Source of the DNA: WTFY01 sp965214675
GTDB lineage: Bacteria > Pseudomonadota > Gammaproteobacteria > UBA4575
Length of the DNA stretch: 64,000 nt
Assembly: GCA_965214675.1 (NCBI GenBank)
Contig: OZ243969.1
Location: forward strand, 310,001-374,000
Direction: 5' to 3'
The notes beneath the pieces were generated by a model that did not search any database, had not been told where the DNA came from, and saw only the letters and a list, made by a program, of their open reading frames with translations. Shown here piece by piece: positions 36,781 through 49,758 of this stretch. The stretch's first letter is position 1. Every line of letters starts with the position of its first letter. Position numbers and translations under genes: made by a program.

Positions 36781-37158
36781 GTGGTGATTTCTGGAAGTCC
36801 AGTCCTTTTGTGCCAAAAACTTGCAGTCCGGTGTGATCAGCGCGTGTCTGACATCCATGCAGTCGCTAATAGTACTTGAAAGTAGCCTATGTTTGAATGC
36901 CGGGATTTTCTATCTTTGCAGAAAGCACACCCACCCGGTTTTCATTGTTGGCAGGCCCTGCTTGCAGGGGATGTATGCTGTTGTATATCAGGCTGCGCAC
37001 AACACTCCGCGGCTCGATACGAGGTACGTGTATGGCGGTGTGGACATGGCGCAGGCCCGCTTCTCGGGCACAAGATAATGTATGTTGCCTTGTACACTGA
37101 GCACAAGATACTGTATATTTCTGCAAAATCTTGTGGGCAGGCGGTTCAGGGAGACAGC
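36781..37158. other. Upstream region of the giant surface-protein gene
   Basis: This 378-base region lies between the divergent HAD gene and the Calx-beta gene. It contains a 16-base direct repeat pair (37068-37083 and 37101-37116), described separately. An open frame in phase with the surface protein runs back to 36889, but it has no convincing start or domain in this part. CAGGGAGACAGC at 37147-37158 is a good ribosome binding site for the ATG at 37159. Confidence 0.5.
37068..37116. repeat. 16-bp direct repeat pair, 33-bp period
   Basis: GCACAAGATAATGTAT (37068-37083) and GCACAAGATACTGTAT (37101-37116) match at 15 of 16 positions. The start-to-start distance is 33 bases, about three helical turns. 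This places both copies on one face of the DNA, as for paired regulator sites. They lie 40-90 bases upstream of ATG 37159 and about 85 or more bases upstream of the TATAAT box. No regulator family is recognised from the sequence. Confidence 0.6.
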
Positions 37159-40100
37159 ATGGGCGCGAAGCGGTTTTTGGGCGTTGAGTCAGGGGGGTTT
37201 GATATAATAGCCGAGCCGAGCCGAGCCGAGCCGAGCCGAGCCGAGCCGAGCCGAGCCGAGCCGAGCCGAGCCTTGGTGAACATGTTCCTTTGGCGCAGGA
37301 TGTGCGCTGTACTTTCCCTGCTGTGGTCCGCTCGTCGAGCTTTATCACTGGATCGTTCTTCGTGGCGTCTTCCAAGGCATTTCGCTTCCGGGCCTGAGCC
37401 TTCCCCTGCCTCCCGCACGGCTGCAGGTGCTCATGCTGCCATTCGTCCTCTGCGGCGAAGCCTTGCCGCCGTACTGCTCGGCCTTCCCCTGCTGTTCAGT
37501 CTCGTTCCCCTGGCCACCGCGCAGACGGATCCCCCGGATGACGTAATCCAGATGAGTTTTGCGACCCGGAGCATTGCAGAATTCGGTGCACCGAGCAATC
37601 CGGGAAGCGAGGATAGTCTTCGAGTGGTTGTGGAAATCGGCGCTGGGCTAAGTCCGAAGGGCAAACTCCGCACCATCCGCTACACGGTCGGCGGCTCGGC
37701 GACCCTCGGTACGGACTACAAGATAAAAGGCTGCACATCCTCGGCCTGCACCGTGACCCTGCCTGCGAACCGCCATAGCGCCGTGATCCCCATCGACGTG
37801 ATCAATGATGGCATCGATGAGAACGACGAGACCATCGAGCTCACCCTGACAAGCGGCAACGGCTATACGGTCAACAATGACCGGGTTAGGTCCGACAACC
37901 CGCTATATACCTACAACAAGACCACGGTCACGATTCGTGACGACGACACCCGGGGCCTGACGTTCCATCGACGCTGGCCGGACGTGCCTGAGGGTGGCAG
38001 CCAGACCTACACGGTGAAGTTGAAATCGCAGCCGACGGAACCGGTTGAGGTCTCTATTGCCTCGAACAATCCGGACGTCACCACGACCCCCACTTCACTC
38101 CTTTTCAACCCGACCAACGCTGTTCGTTGGAACACGGCCCAAACCGTCACCGTTCACGCAGCCCACGACAGTGATGCAGTGGATGATACGGCCACCCTGA
38201 CCCATACCACCTCGGGCGGGGACTACGGCGGTGCCAATGCGCTGAGCATTGGGCGGCCGGTCAGCGTCAATGACGACGAAACCAGCACCACGGTGACGCC
38301 CCAGTTGCCCCGGATCAGTCTCACCGGAGGAGATGCCGTGACCGAAGGCAGTCCAGCCAGCTTCACGGTCAATGCGGACCGGGCACCATCCTCGAGTCTT
38401 ATGGTCAACGTCGAGGTCATTGAGCCCCCCAGCCAGGATTTTGTGGCCGCGAGCGAGGAAAGGGTCAGAACGGTCACCCTCAATGCGGGTGCAACCTCTA
38501 CCACCTTCACCGTGCCCACGGTGGATGACAGCACCGACGAGGAAGACGCCGCCGTGCAGGTGTTCGTGAATGACGGCCCCGGCTATAACGTCGGCCAGGG
38601 GGCCGCGGTCACGGTCCGTGACAACGACAGCTCGATTCCCGCAGCATCCTTCGGCTCGGCGTCCTCGAGTGCGGCCGAGAGTGCCGGCACACGCAATGTG
38701 AGGGTCAATCTCTCTTCAGCCGCCCCTTCGGGCGGCCTCACACTCAATTACGGTGTCTCCGGCACCGCAGGCAGCAGCGACTTCACCATCCAGAACTCCC
38801 GCACGCTGAGCATCGCGGCCGGCGCCGCTTCCGCGACCATCCCGGTGGTCATCAACGACGACAGCACTGCCGAGAACGCCGAGACGGTGATCCTGACCCT
38901 CGCTGGCGGTGCGGGCTACACGGTGGGCAACCCGAGTGTCCACACCCTGACGATTACCGATAACGATGGCAGCACCGCCCAGGCAACCCTGTCGCTCAGC
39001 GGACCCGCCGGCGCCGACGAGGGCAACTCGGGCACGTCTGACAAGTACTTCACGGTGAGCCTGTCGAGGGCGCCTTCGAGATTCGTGTCCTGGCAGCTCT
39101 GCTTCAGCGGCAGCGCGACCATCGACGCCCCGGGCGGCGGAACCATTCCCGCCGGCGCCGATTACCAGGCCATTTTCGGCCAGACACCCATAGACCTGAG
39201 CGGCAGGAGCCCCGCGTGCACGAGCCGGACATTCACGACAACTGACAGCTCCTTTACAAACACTGACGTGGGGATCCGCATAAAGGGCGACACCGAGTCC
39301 GAGTCTAACGAGACGGTGACTGTGACGCTAAGGATAGACGACGGACCCGCCGACGTCGTTCTGGGGACGTCCGTGGTGACGTACACAATCCGCAACGACG
39401 ATGCCACACAGCCCACGGCTTCCTTCGCCTCCGCATCCTCGAGCGCGGCTGAGAATGCCGGCACGCACAACGTGACGGTCAACCTGTCCTCGGCTGCGCC
39501 TTCGGGCGGCCTGACGCTGTCCTACGGCGTCACCGGCACCGCGACGGCCGGCAGCGACTTCACCATCCGGAACTCCGGCACGCTGGGCGTCGCGGCAGGG
39601 GCGACCTCGGCGGTCATCCCGGTTGCCGTCATCGACGACGGTGCCGAAGAAAGCGACGAGACCGTGATCCTGACCCTCGCTGGCGGTACGGGCTATACGC
39701 TCGGCAGTACCAGGGTCCATACCCTGACGATTACCGACAACGACAACAGCGGTGTCAACGATGATGACGGGAGCAACCCAGATCCAGTCACCCCAGGCTC
39801 AGACACCACAGATCCAGTCACTCCCCTGGTCCCGATCCGCCCGAGCATCACCCTCCGTGCCGATACTCCCTCCGTGGAGGAGGGCACAGATGCGAGCTTT
39901 ACGGTGTTGGCAAGTACGGCCCCCACCTCGGCCCTGACGATTCACCTGCGTGTCAACGAGACCACCGGCCAGGACTACATTGATACTTCCAATGAAGGTC
40001 TCCAGACCATCACCCTCAATGCCGGGGAGACCTCTGCAACCTACTCCGTCCCCACGGTAGATGACACCACCGAGGAGTCCGATGGACAGGTCATGGTTAC

Positions 40101-41964
40101 AGTAGAGCCCGGCACGGACTACAGTGTTCCATCCACATCCAACGCTGCTTCGGTGACGATCACCGATAACGACCGCCACGAGATCACCTTTGCATCAGAC
40201 AGTGGTCGAGTCCGCGAAGGGGGAGTGCATACGATCACCCTGCACATCGATCCGGCCCCCACTTCTCCCCTGAGCCTTCGCTACCGCCTGTCAGGGACCG
40301 CAACGCAAGGGACGGACTACCGGGTCCAGACAGATACACCCGGTGTATTACAGATCCCTGCCGGCAGTACCCGGGCCCTGATCCGGATACAGAGCCTGGC
40401 CGATGAGGAAGAGGATGCCGGGGAGACGGTGATCCTGCACCTGGTAGGTGGGTCCGGCCTGTCGCTGGGGGCTGTACACGAACATGTCCTGACCCTGGTA
40501 GACCGAAAGGAGGCCTCGCTTGAGGCCGGTCGTGGCTGGCTGGTGCGCTTTGGCCGCACCGTGGCCGAGCAGGGCCTGGACAGCATTGCCCAGCGCCTGC
40601 GTGCACCGCGCAGTGCCGGCACCCGGGTGAGCCTCGGGGGGACGGAACTGGCCTTTACGGGACAAGACACACGACAGGAGCCCGGAGCACAGGCGTATAC
40701 ACCGTTCCTGCAGCACCACACGGATCTCCATACCGATCTCCATAACGGTGTACCCCCCTCCACCCAACAAAGCCTGTCCCTGCACGAAGTGCTGCAGGGC
40801 AGCCACTTCCTGAGCGTGGGCGAGACCGATGCCTATGGCGGCAGCCTGGCCTTCTGGGGCCGGGCTGCCCATTCAAGCTTCGATGGAAAAGAAAATACCG
40901 TATCTCTGGATGGTGACTCCACTGCGGTTCTGCTGGGGGGCGACTATGCCCTGGGTCCCTGGCTGGGCGGCATCACGTTATCCCACAGCGAGGGCGACGG
41001 GGACTACCGGGAGTCCGGTACCCCGGGGGATATCGAAGCCTCCCTGACCAGTCTTCTTCCCTGGCTGTCCCTGCAGGCCACTGAACGTCTGCAGGTCTGG
41101 GGGGCCCTTGGAATAGGGGAGGGCGACATGCACCTTGAACCCGAGGGCGGTGAGAAGCTGCGCACCGACATCGACTGGACCCTGGCCGGGGCCGGCGTAC
41201 GCAGTGCACTGCTGTCTTCACAGACCGGCCTGTCGCTATCGCTGGTTGGCGATGTCCTGTGGATGGAGACGGATGCACAAAAGATCAATGGCCTGTCGGT
41301 GGCCAGTGCCGGGGTCTCCCGGGTGCGCCTGGGCCTGGAAGGACAGTATGCCATGACATGGACAGACGGGGCCCAACTCATCCCGAGACTGGAGCTGGGG
41401 GTTCGTGAGGATGAGGGCGATGCCGAGAACGGGGCCGGCATCGAGCTCGGCGGCGGTCTTGCCTGGAGCGATCCGCACCGGGGCCTGACCCTGGAACTGG
41501 CCGGGCGCACCCTGATCACGCATGACTCGAATGACCTGGAGGATAAGGGAATCTCGGTCTCTCTGGACTATGACCCGATACCGGGTTCGGCCCGGGGCCT
41601 GAGTCTTGCGCTGCACCAGGAGATGGGCACGGCTTCGACAGGAGGTCTTGAGGCCCTGTTTGCCTCTGCACCCTTGACTACGCACACCGACCCCACGACC
41701 GGGACAGATACGGGCCAGGAACTGGAGAGCCGACTGAGACTGGAAGCGGCCTATGGCCTGGTGGCCTTCGATGGACGCTTCATTGCCGGCCCCAAGGCAG
41801 CAATATCACATTCCCCTGCCGTACAGGACTACAGCCTGGGATGGCGCCTGGTGCCGAGTGCCCGCCATCAGGACCTGTCCCTGCAGATCACGGCACTTCG
41901 CCGGGAGCAGGACCAGGAACCGCCCGAGCACGCCACCACCCTCGAGATGATCGCGCGCTGGTGA
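37159..41964 (+). CDS. Giant Calx-beta surface protein with autotransporter-like C-terminal barrel
   Basis: I start it at ATG 37159, preceded by CAGGGAGACAGC, giving 1601 residues with the CCGAG array inside (residues about 18-38). ATG 37282 or GTG 37276 are alternatives if transcription begins at the TATAAT box. A Sec signal core (SLAAVLLGLPLLFSLVPLATA) lies unusually deep, near residues 100-121, ending in ATA-Q. About eight Calx-beta-type repeats of roughly 110 residues follow to about residue 1110; most end in DNDxS/DDDT-like calcium loops preceded by (D)E(S/N)DETV. Repeats four and six are near-copies. The last 480 residues form a beta-barrel-like domain ending in the outer-membrane signature ARW. 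It is probably an adhesin displayed on the outer membrane. A strong rRNA promoter follows. Confidence 0.85.
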   Translation: MGAKRFLGVESGGFDIIAEPSRAEPSRAEPSRAEPSRALVNMFLWRRMCAVLSLLWSARRALSLDRSSWRLPRHFASGPEPSPASRTAAGAHAAIRPLRRSLAAVLLGLPLLFSLVPLATAQTDPPDDVIQMSFATRSIAEFGAPSNPGSEDSLRVVVEIGAGLSPKGKLRTIRYTVGGSATLGTDYKIKGCTSSACTVTLPANRHSAVIPIDVINDGIDENDETIELTLTSGNGYTVNNDRVRSDNPLYTYNKTTVTIRDDDTRGLTFHRRWPDVPEGGSQTYTVKLKSQPTEPVEVSIASNNPDVTTTPTSLLFNPTNAVRWNTAQTVTVHAAHDSDAVDDTATLTHTTSGGDYGGANALSIGRPVSVNDDETSTTVTPQLPRISLTGGDAVTEGSPASFTVNADRAPSSSLMVNVEVIEPPSQDFVAASEERVRTVTLNAGATSTTFTVPTVDDSTDEEDAAVQVFVNDGPGYNVGQGAAVTVRDNDSSIPAASFGSASSSAAESAGTRNVRVNLSSAAPSGGLTLNYGVSGTAGSSDFTIQNSRTLSIAAGAASATIPVVINDDSTAENAETVILTLAGGAGYTVGNPSVHTLTITDNDGSTAQATLSLSGPAGADEGNSGTSDKYFTVSLSRAPSRFVSWQLCFSGSATIDAPGGGTIPAGADYQAIFGQTPIDLSGRSPACTSRTFTTTDSSFTNTDVGIRIKGDTESESNETVTVTLRIDDGPADVVLGTSVVTYTIRNDDATQPTASFASASSSAAENAGTHNVTVNLSSAAPSGGLTLSYGVTGTATAGSDFTIRNSGTLGVAAGATSAVIPVAVIDDGAEESDETVILTLAGGTGYTLGSTRVHTLTITDNDNSGVNDDDGSNPDPVTPGSDTTDPVTPLVPIRPSITLRADTPSVEEGTDASFTVLASTAPTSALTIHLRVNETTGQDYIDTSNEGLQTITLNAGETSATYSVPTVDDTTEESDGQVMVTVEPGTDYSVPSTSNAASVTITDNDRHEITFASDSGRVREGGVHTITLHIDPAPTSPLSLRYRLSGTATQGTDYRVQTDTPGVLQIPAGSTRALIRIQSLADEEEDAGETVILHLVGGSGLSLGAVHEHVLTLVDRKEASLEAGRGWLVRFGRTVAEQGLDSIAQRLRAPRSAGTRVSLGGTELAFTGQDTRQEPGAQAYTPFLQHHTDLHTDLHNGVPPSTQQSLSLHEVLQGSHFLSVGETDAYGGSLAFWGRAAHSSFDGKENTVSLDGDSTAVLLGGDYALGPWLGGITLSHSEGDGDYRESGTPGDIEASLTSLLPWLSLQATERLQVWGALGIGEGDMHLEPEGGEKLRTDIDWTLAGAGVRSALLSSQTGLSLSLVGDVLWMETDAQKINGLSVASAGVSRVRLGLEGQYAMTWTDGAQLIPRLELGVREDEGDAENGAGIELGGGLAWSDPHRGLTLELAGRTLITHDSNDLEDKGISVSLDYDPIPGSARGLSLALHQEMGTASTGGLEALFASAPLTTHTDPTTGTDTGQELESRLRLEAAYGLVAFDGRFIAGPKAAISHSPAVQDYSLGWRLVPSARHQDLSLQITALRREQDQEPPEHATTLEMIARW
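37200..37208 (+). promoter_or_regulatory. Extended -10 promoter element (TGATATAAT)
   Basis: TGATATAAT is a perfect extended -10 element (TGn followed by TATAAT at 37203-37208). No good -35 is found at 16-18 bases; the nearest TTGAGT (37184-37189) is only 13 bases away, but extended -10 promoters need none. Transcription would start near 37214, inside the CCGAG repeat array, so repeat number would set the leader length. If instead translation starts at ATG 37159, this match is coding sequence. Confidence 0.5.
37210..37272 (+). repeat. Pentanucleotide repeat (CCGAG)12
   Basis: Twelve perfect tandem CCGAG units occupy 37211-37270, flanked by a G before and CC after that extend the pattern to 63 bases. 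In the frame of the large protein they read as four AEPSR pentapeptides. A unit of 5 is not a multiple of 3, so gain or loss of one unit by slipped-strand mispairing shifts the frame. Copy numbers 9, 12 and 15 keep the present frame. Such arrays at the 5' end of surface genes are the hallmark of phase-variable contingency loci, as with CTCTT in neisserial opa genes. Confidence 0.95.
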
Positions 41965-42025
41965 GCTGAACACGCATGGCTGGTGTGGCGCAGTAAGGAT
42001 TACGCCTTCGCAATACCACCTTTTC

Positions 42026-42053
42026 TTGACGGGGGTTGAAAGCCGTCTATAAT
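42026..42053 (+). promoter_or_regulatory. rRNA operon P1-type promoter
   Basis: TTGACG (42026-42031) and TATAAT (42048-42053) are separated by 16 bases, the spacing typical of rrn P1 promoters. The sequence after the -10 (GCACGCCGC) is a GC-rich discriminator, as in promoters repressed by ppGpp. The 5' end of 16S is about 280 bases downstream. Confidence 0.85.
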
Positions 42054-42171
42054 GCACGCCGCACAAGCTCTGGCATACCCACAATGAGCTTGGTTTCAGT
42101 CGTGCATCTGTTTTGACACAAGGCAGCGAAAAGGCATACACTGATCATTCGCTTACGACATTTTGTCGAAG

Positions 42172-42186
42172 TGGTTCTTTTACAAC
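42172..42186 (+). promoter_or_regulatory. boxA-like antitermination element in the rrn leader
   Basis: TGGTTCTTTTACAAC resembles the boxA core TGCTCTTTAACA recognised by NusB-S10 in rRNA leaders. It lies between the P1 promoter and the 16S processing stem, the expected position. Confidence 0.55.
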
Positions 42187-42200
42187 TAGGAAATCGAGAT

Positions 42201-42214
42201 GACTTGTGTGGGCG
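42201..42214 (+). other. 5' half of the 16S precursor processing stem
   Basis: GACTTGTGTGGGCG here is perfectly complementary over 14 bases to CGCCCACACAAGTC at 43911-43924, just after the 16S 3' end. Together they form the long stem that loops out 16S in the primary transcript and is cut by RNase III. The pair confirms the operon is intact on both sides of 16S. Confidence 0.85.
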
Positions 42215-42333
42215 CTCTGTAGGCGCCTTACTTTAGTAAGGGTGATAACCATTCAGCTAGAAAGGGTCCTCAGGACAGGCAACTGTCTCACAGACCCGAT
42301 GACAAGATTGCAGTCTTGTACTGCAAGAAAATT

Positions 42334-43881
<1,548 letters not shown>

Positions 43882-44090
43882 TAGAGAGAAGTTATCACTT
43901 GCCCGCAGAACGCCCACACAAGTCAATCTAGATAGCCAGGCATACAGTGGAATGATGCATTCCACGTAATACGCATGCCATATTGCCACCCATGCAGGAC
44001 CGAACTGGAATGCCAGTTTGCTTGAGTCGGAAGACTTCTGGGTTCTGCAGGGCGAGACCCAGGTGCGCTTGGGTGGGTAAACGGGATTCT

Positions 44091-44167
<77 letters not shown>

Positions 44168-44271
44168 TTTAGGATTCATGTTACGGGGGCTTGAGCAGAT
44201 GAGGGATGCTCCCTCACGTTTTTGCCCAGCCGATGGTGAAAGTACACGATCCTTTCACAGGCGAAAGTTAA

Positions 44272-44347
44272 GGGGCTATAGCTCAGCAGGGAGAGCGCCT
44301 GCTTTGCACGCAGGAGGTCCGCGGTTCGATCCCGCGTAGCTCCACCA
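44272..44347 (+). tRNA. tRNA-Ala (TGC)
   Basis: This is a 76-base cloverleaf with encoded CCA. The acceptor GGGGCTA pairs with TAGCTCC (with a G-T pair). The anticodon arm CCTGCTTTGCACGCAGG gives TGC, and the T-loop is GGTTCGATC. It is the second spacer tRNA of the rrn operon. The 307 bases from here to 23S contain no gene, only spacer with the 23S processing stem at its end. Confidence 0.97.
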
Positions 44348-44640
44348 GATTTTAAGATGGTTTGTTGCTGTCGGTTATGGTATTACAACCGTTCTGACAG
44401 CGATAATCAGGGTTCCAGGATTGATGCCTGGAGCGTTTTTTGACAATTTGGAATGCAACTAGGCGATAGATAAATCACTAAAATGTTTTTTATCTCAAGT
44501 TTTATTATCTTGTTCATGCATAGGATCTCAATACTGCAACTTCGGTTGCCGTCTTTGCAGCGAGCGCTTTGACAGGACCCGGGTTGACGGGCACCAGAGG
44601 GTGCAGTCCCCAGGTTTTGATGAGCGGATCGGGTGAGGGT

Positions 44641-44654
44641 GCTTGAGGTTATAT

Positions 44655-44661
<7 letters not shown>
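44641..44661 (+). other. 5' half of the 23S precursor processing stem
   Basis: The 21 bases at 44641-44661 (beginning GCTTGAGG, ending GGTCAAG) pair with 47578-47599 (beginning CTTGACC, ending CTCAAGC) with a single one-base bulge. This is the RNase III stem that brackets 23S rRNA. Its inner part is the first helix of mature 23S. Confidence 0.85.
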
Positions 44662-47586
<2,925 letters not shown>

Positions 47587-47649
47587 ATAACACTCAAGCA
47601 GATTGAGTGCGCAAGATAGACACGTCTAGTTGATTTCCAGATTACGATT

Positions 47650-47767
47650 TGCCTGGCGGCAATAGAGCGTTAGTACCACCCGACCCCATCCCGAACTCGG
47701 AAGTGAAATGACGTATCGCCGATGGTAGTGCGGGGCCTCCCCGTGTGAGAGTAGGACACTGTCAGGC
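47650..47767 (+). rRNA. rrf: 5S ribosomal RNA
   Basis: This is about 118 bases from TGCCTGGCGGCAATAGAGC to GACACTGTCAGGC; the first and last bases form the terminal helix. The internal CCCATCCCGAACTCGGAAGTG block is conserved. It lies about 64 bases after 23S and is the last gene of the operon; no tRNA follows. Confidence 0.95.
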
Positions 47768-47775
47768 GTTGACAC

Positions 47776-47812
47776 AAAAAGCCCCGTTCTTGAATGAGAG
47801 CGGGGCTTTTTT
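47776..47812. terminator. Bidirectional rho-independent terminator after rrf
   Basis: GCCCCGTTCT (47781-47790) pairs with AGAGCGGGGC (47797-47806) around a short loop, followed by TTTTTT on plus and preceded by AAAAA, which is a T tract on minus. It ends the rrn operon and also the convergent mnmH gene, whose TAA at 47811-47813 touches it. Confidence 0.93.
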
Positions 47813-48980
47813 ATTGCAAAGGCAAAATCCCGGGAGCCGGCTCTTTTGCCAGTCCAGCCATCGCGGGAGTCGCATGTTCGAGATACTCCCGGCACGCCGG
47901 GTAATCCCCGCGAAAACACACCAGGTCTTTACGCTTTTGCAACTGGTCCTCGTACATGGGGTCGTAGTAATTTTCCAGTACCGCGGCCAGCCAGTCACGG
48001 TGCTTTCCCGCATGCCCCGTTCTCGCTTGCCAGGACAGGGCCTCGCACAGGGCGTTGCGGATACCAGGATAACGGGCAGGCCCCAGTCTTTTCCTGATCC
48101 TCTCCAGGCCTTCCAGCAGGTAGGCAGACAAGGCTTCAAAGCCATCACCGTCCTCCTCCAGGGCACAGAACTCCGTGTGCATGCCGAGCACGTATTCATC
48201 CAGCAGTCGTTGCAACCGGGCATCAAAAGGCTCCTCGATCACGACGATGTGCGAGCGGCGCATCTTCTCGAACAGGTACCTGGGGAGGCCTGCGCGCCCG
48301 ATCGTGCGTGACTCATCCTCGAGCACGATGTCATGGACACGGGCGTGCTGCGCCTTCAGGAAATCGATCGCCAGGCGGTTTTCAAAATTGATCTGCGGGT
48401 GCTGGGATTTTGCATGGCGCCCAAAACTCGAGCCCCGGTGGTAGGCCGCCGCTTCAAGATCAATGGCCTGCTCCAGGTCCTGTACGAGCGTGGTTTTGCC
48501 GCTGCCAGTCTTGCCGCCGACCAGCGTGAAGCTGGACTGCTCGACGGCGCGCTCAAGGGAGGTCAGCAAAAAGGTGCGCAAGGCCTTGTAGCCGCCAGCC
48601 ACCACGGGGAATTCCACACCAGCCTCATGCATCCATTGCTGGGTGATCTGCGAGCGAAGCCCGCCACGAAAACAATACAGCGCTCCGTGCGGATTGCGCC
48701 TGGCAAACGCGACCCATGCCGAGATTCGGGCTTGGCGAACCTCGTTCCGGACCAGTGCATGGCCTTTTTCAATGGCTGCCTGCTTGCCCTCGCGCTTGTA
48801 GCAGATGCCCACGGCTTCTCGCTGGTCATCATCGAGGAGCGGAAGACTCTCCGCCATGGGGAACGCGCCGCGGTTGAATTCCACGGGCGCACGCACATCC
48901 ATCAGCGGGATGTCATTCACGAACAGGCCCGCATAGGACCGTGCATTACAGTCATCGGGTGGCGTTATTGATAAAGTCAT
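47811..48980 (-). CDS. mnmH: tRNA 2-selenouridine synthase (MnmH/SelU)
   Basis: This enzyme replaces the sulfur of 2-thiouridine 34 in tRNA with selenium (via a geranyl intermediate), using selenophosphate. It has 389 residues from ATG 48980; the frame upstream to 49127 is unsupported. The rhodanese domain is N-terminal with the catalytic Cys in YCFRGGLRS near residue 97. A P-loop GGKTGSGKTTL follows near residue 150. The protein implies that the cell makes selenophosphate, though selD is not in this window. It is divergent from hisI. Confidence 0.93.
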   Translation of the reverse strand: MTLSITPPDDCNARSYAGLFVNDIPLMDVRAPVEFNRGAFPMAESLPLLDDDQREAVGICYKREGKQAAIEKGHALVRNEVRQARISAWVAFARRNPHGALYCFRGGLRSQITQQWMHEAGVEFPVVAGGYKALRTFLLTSLERAVEQSSFTLVGGKTGSGKTTLVQDLEQAIDLEAAAYHRGSSFGRHAKSQHPQINFENRLAIDFLKAQHARVHDIVLEDESRTIGRAGLPRYLFEKMRRSHIVVIEEPFDARLQRLLDEYVLGMHTEFCALEEDGDGFEALSAYLLEGLERIRKRLGPARYPGIRNALCEALSWQARTGHAGKHRDWLAAVLENYYDPMYEDQLQKRKDLVCFRGDYPACREYLEHATPAMAGLAKEPAPGILPLQ

Positions 48981-49139
48981 GAGTCCCCAAGGGTTCTCAC
49001 ACAGCGACGCCGGCGCGGTGCCGGCATACCCTGCGCTCGTTTGCAGGTCATTGTGCCAAAAAGGGTTTTTACATGCCATGGCCTGGAACTGGAGTGCCAG
49101 GGTGTTGTCGAACCCTCCACACTGCACAGGCGGTGGAGG

Positions 49140-49167
49140 TTCTTTGCCAGGGGTGATCCTGTATAAT
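49140..49167 (+). promoter_or_regulatory. Possible hisI promoter
   Basis: TATAAT at 49162-49167 is a perfect -10 located 39 bases before the hisI ATG. The best -35 match at 16 bases spacing is the weak TTCTTT (49140-49145). The region lies between divergent mnmH and hisI. Confidence 0.4.
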
Positions 49168-49205
49168 CGTATTGTTTAGCCTGGCGAGAAATAATAGGTA
49201 TTGGC

Positions 49206-49691
49206 ATGTCTGCACATCTGAAATGGTTTGGTAAGCGCGAACAGATCGAAGCGGTGGAAGAGGGTGATGTCCTTGCGCCGAAGTTTGACGAGCATGGACT
49301 GGTACCGGCCGTGACCACGGATGCCGAATCAGGCGAGCTGCTGATGCTCGGCTACATGAATGCGGAAGCGCTTGAGAAAACCATCGAATCGGGCGAAGCC
49401 CACTACTGGAGCCGCAGCCGCCAGTGCCTGTGGCACAAGGGGGCGACCAGCGGGCTGATACAGAAAATCGTTGAACTGCGCATTGATGATGACCAGGACG
49501 CCGTGTGGTTGCGTGTTCACGTCGAAGGGGGTGCGAGCTGCCACGTGGGGTACCGTTCCTGTTTCTATCGTGTGATCCGTACAGGCGAGAGGCCCGAAGA
49601 TGCCCCGATCCAGCTCGAATTCAGGGAGCATGAAAAAGTGTTTGATCCGAAAGTGGTATATGGCGATGCGCCAAACCCTACCAAGCTGTGA
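49206..49691 (+). CDS. hisI: Phosphoribosyl-AMP cyclohydrolase
   Basis: This enzyme opens the adenine ring of phosphoribosyl-AMP in histidine synthesis; it depends on zinc and magnesium. It has 161 residues and no fused HisE domain. Typical blocks are YMNAEALEKTIESGEAHYWSR (residues about 50-70), SRQCLWHKGATSG and the zinc-binding GASCHVGYRSCFYR near residue 110. There is an N-terminal extension of about 25 residues and a C-terminal one, making it longer than the shortest family members. No other his gene is close. Confidence 0.94.
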   Translation: MSAHLKWFGKREQIEAVEEGDVLAPKFDEHGLVPAVTTDAESGELLMLGYMNAEALEKTIESGEAHYWSRSRQCLWHKGATSGLIQKIVELRIDDDQDAVWLRVHVEGGASCHVGYRSCFYRVIRTGERPEDAPIQLEFREHEKVFDPKVVYGDAPNPTKL

Positions 49692-49758
49692 TTTGTAATG
49701 GCTTTGATGGGTGCCGTGTCGCGGCCTATCGTTCCCTGAACGCTGTCCGTTGACCGTC

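Noticed and set aside
37109..37125. LexA (SOS box) site near TACTGTATAT
   Set aside because: Only the left half matches. The second half should read ACAG eight bases after CTGT, but the sequence there is GCAA. The direct repeat describes this region better.
36889..37158. Extension of the surface protein to a TTG at 36889
   Set aside because: The frame is open but has no ribosome binding site and no domain. The ATG at 37159 has a strong site.
37146..37418. Minus-strand open frame reading RLGSA repeats through the CCGAG array
   Set aside because: It is only the reverse reading of the pentanucleotide repeat and has no start signal or conserved flank.
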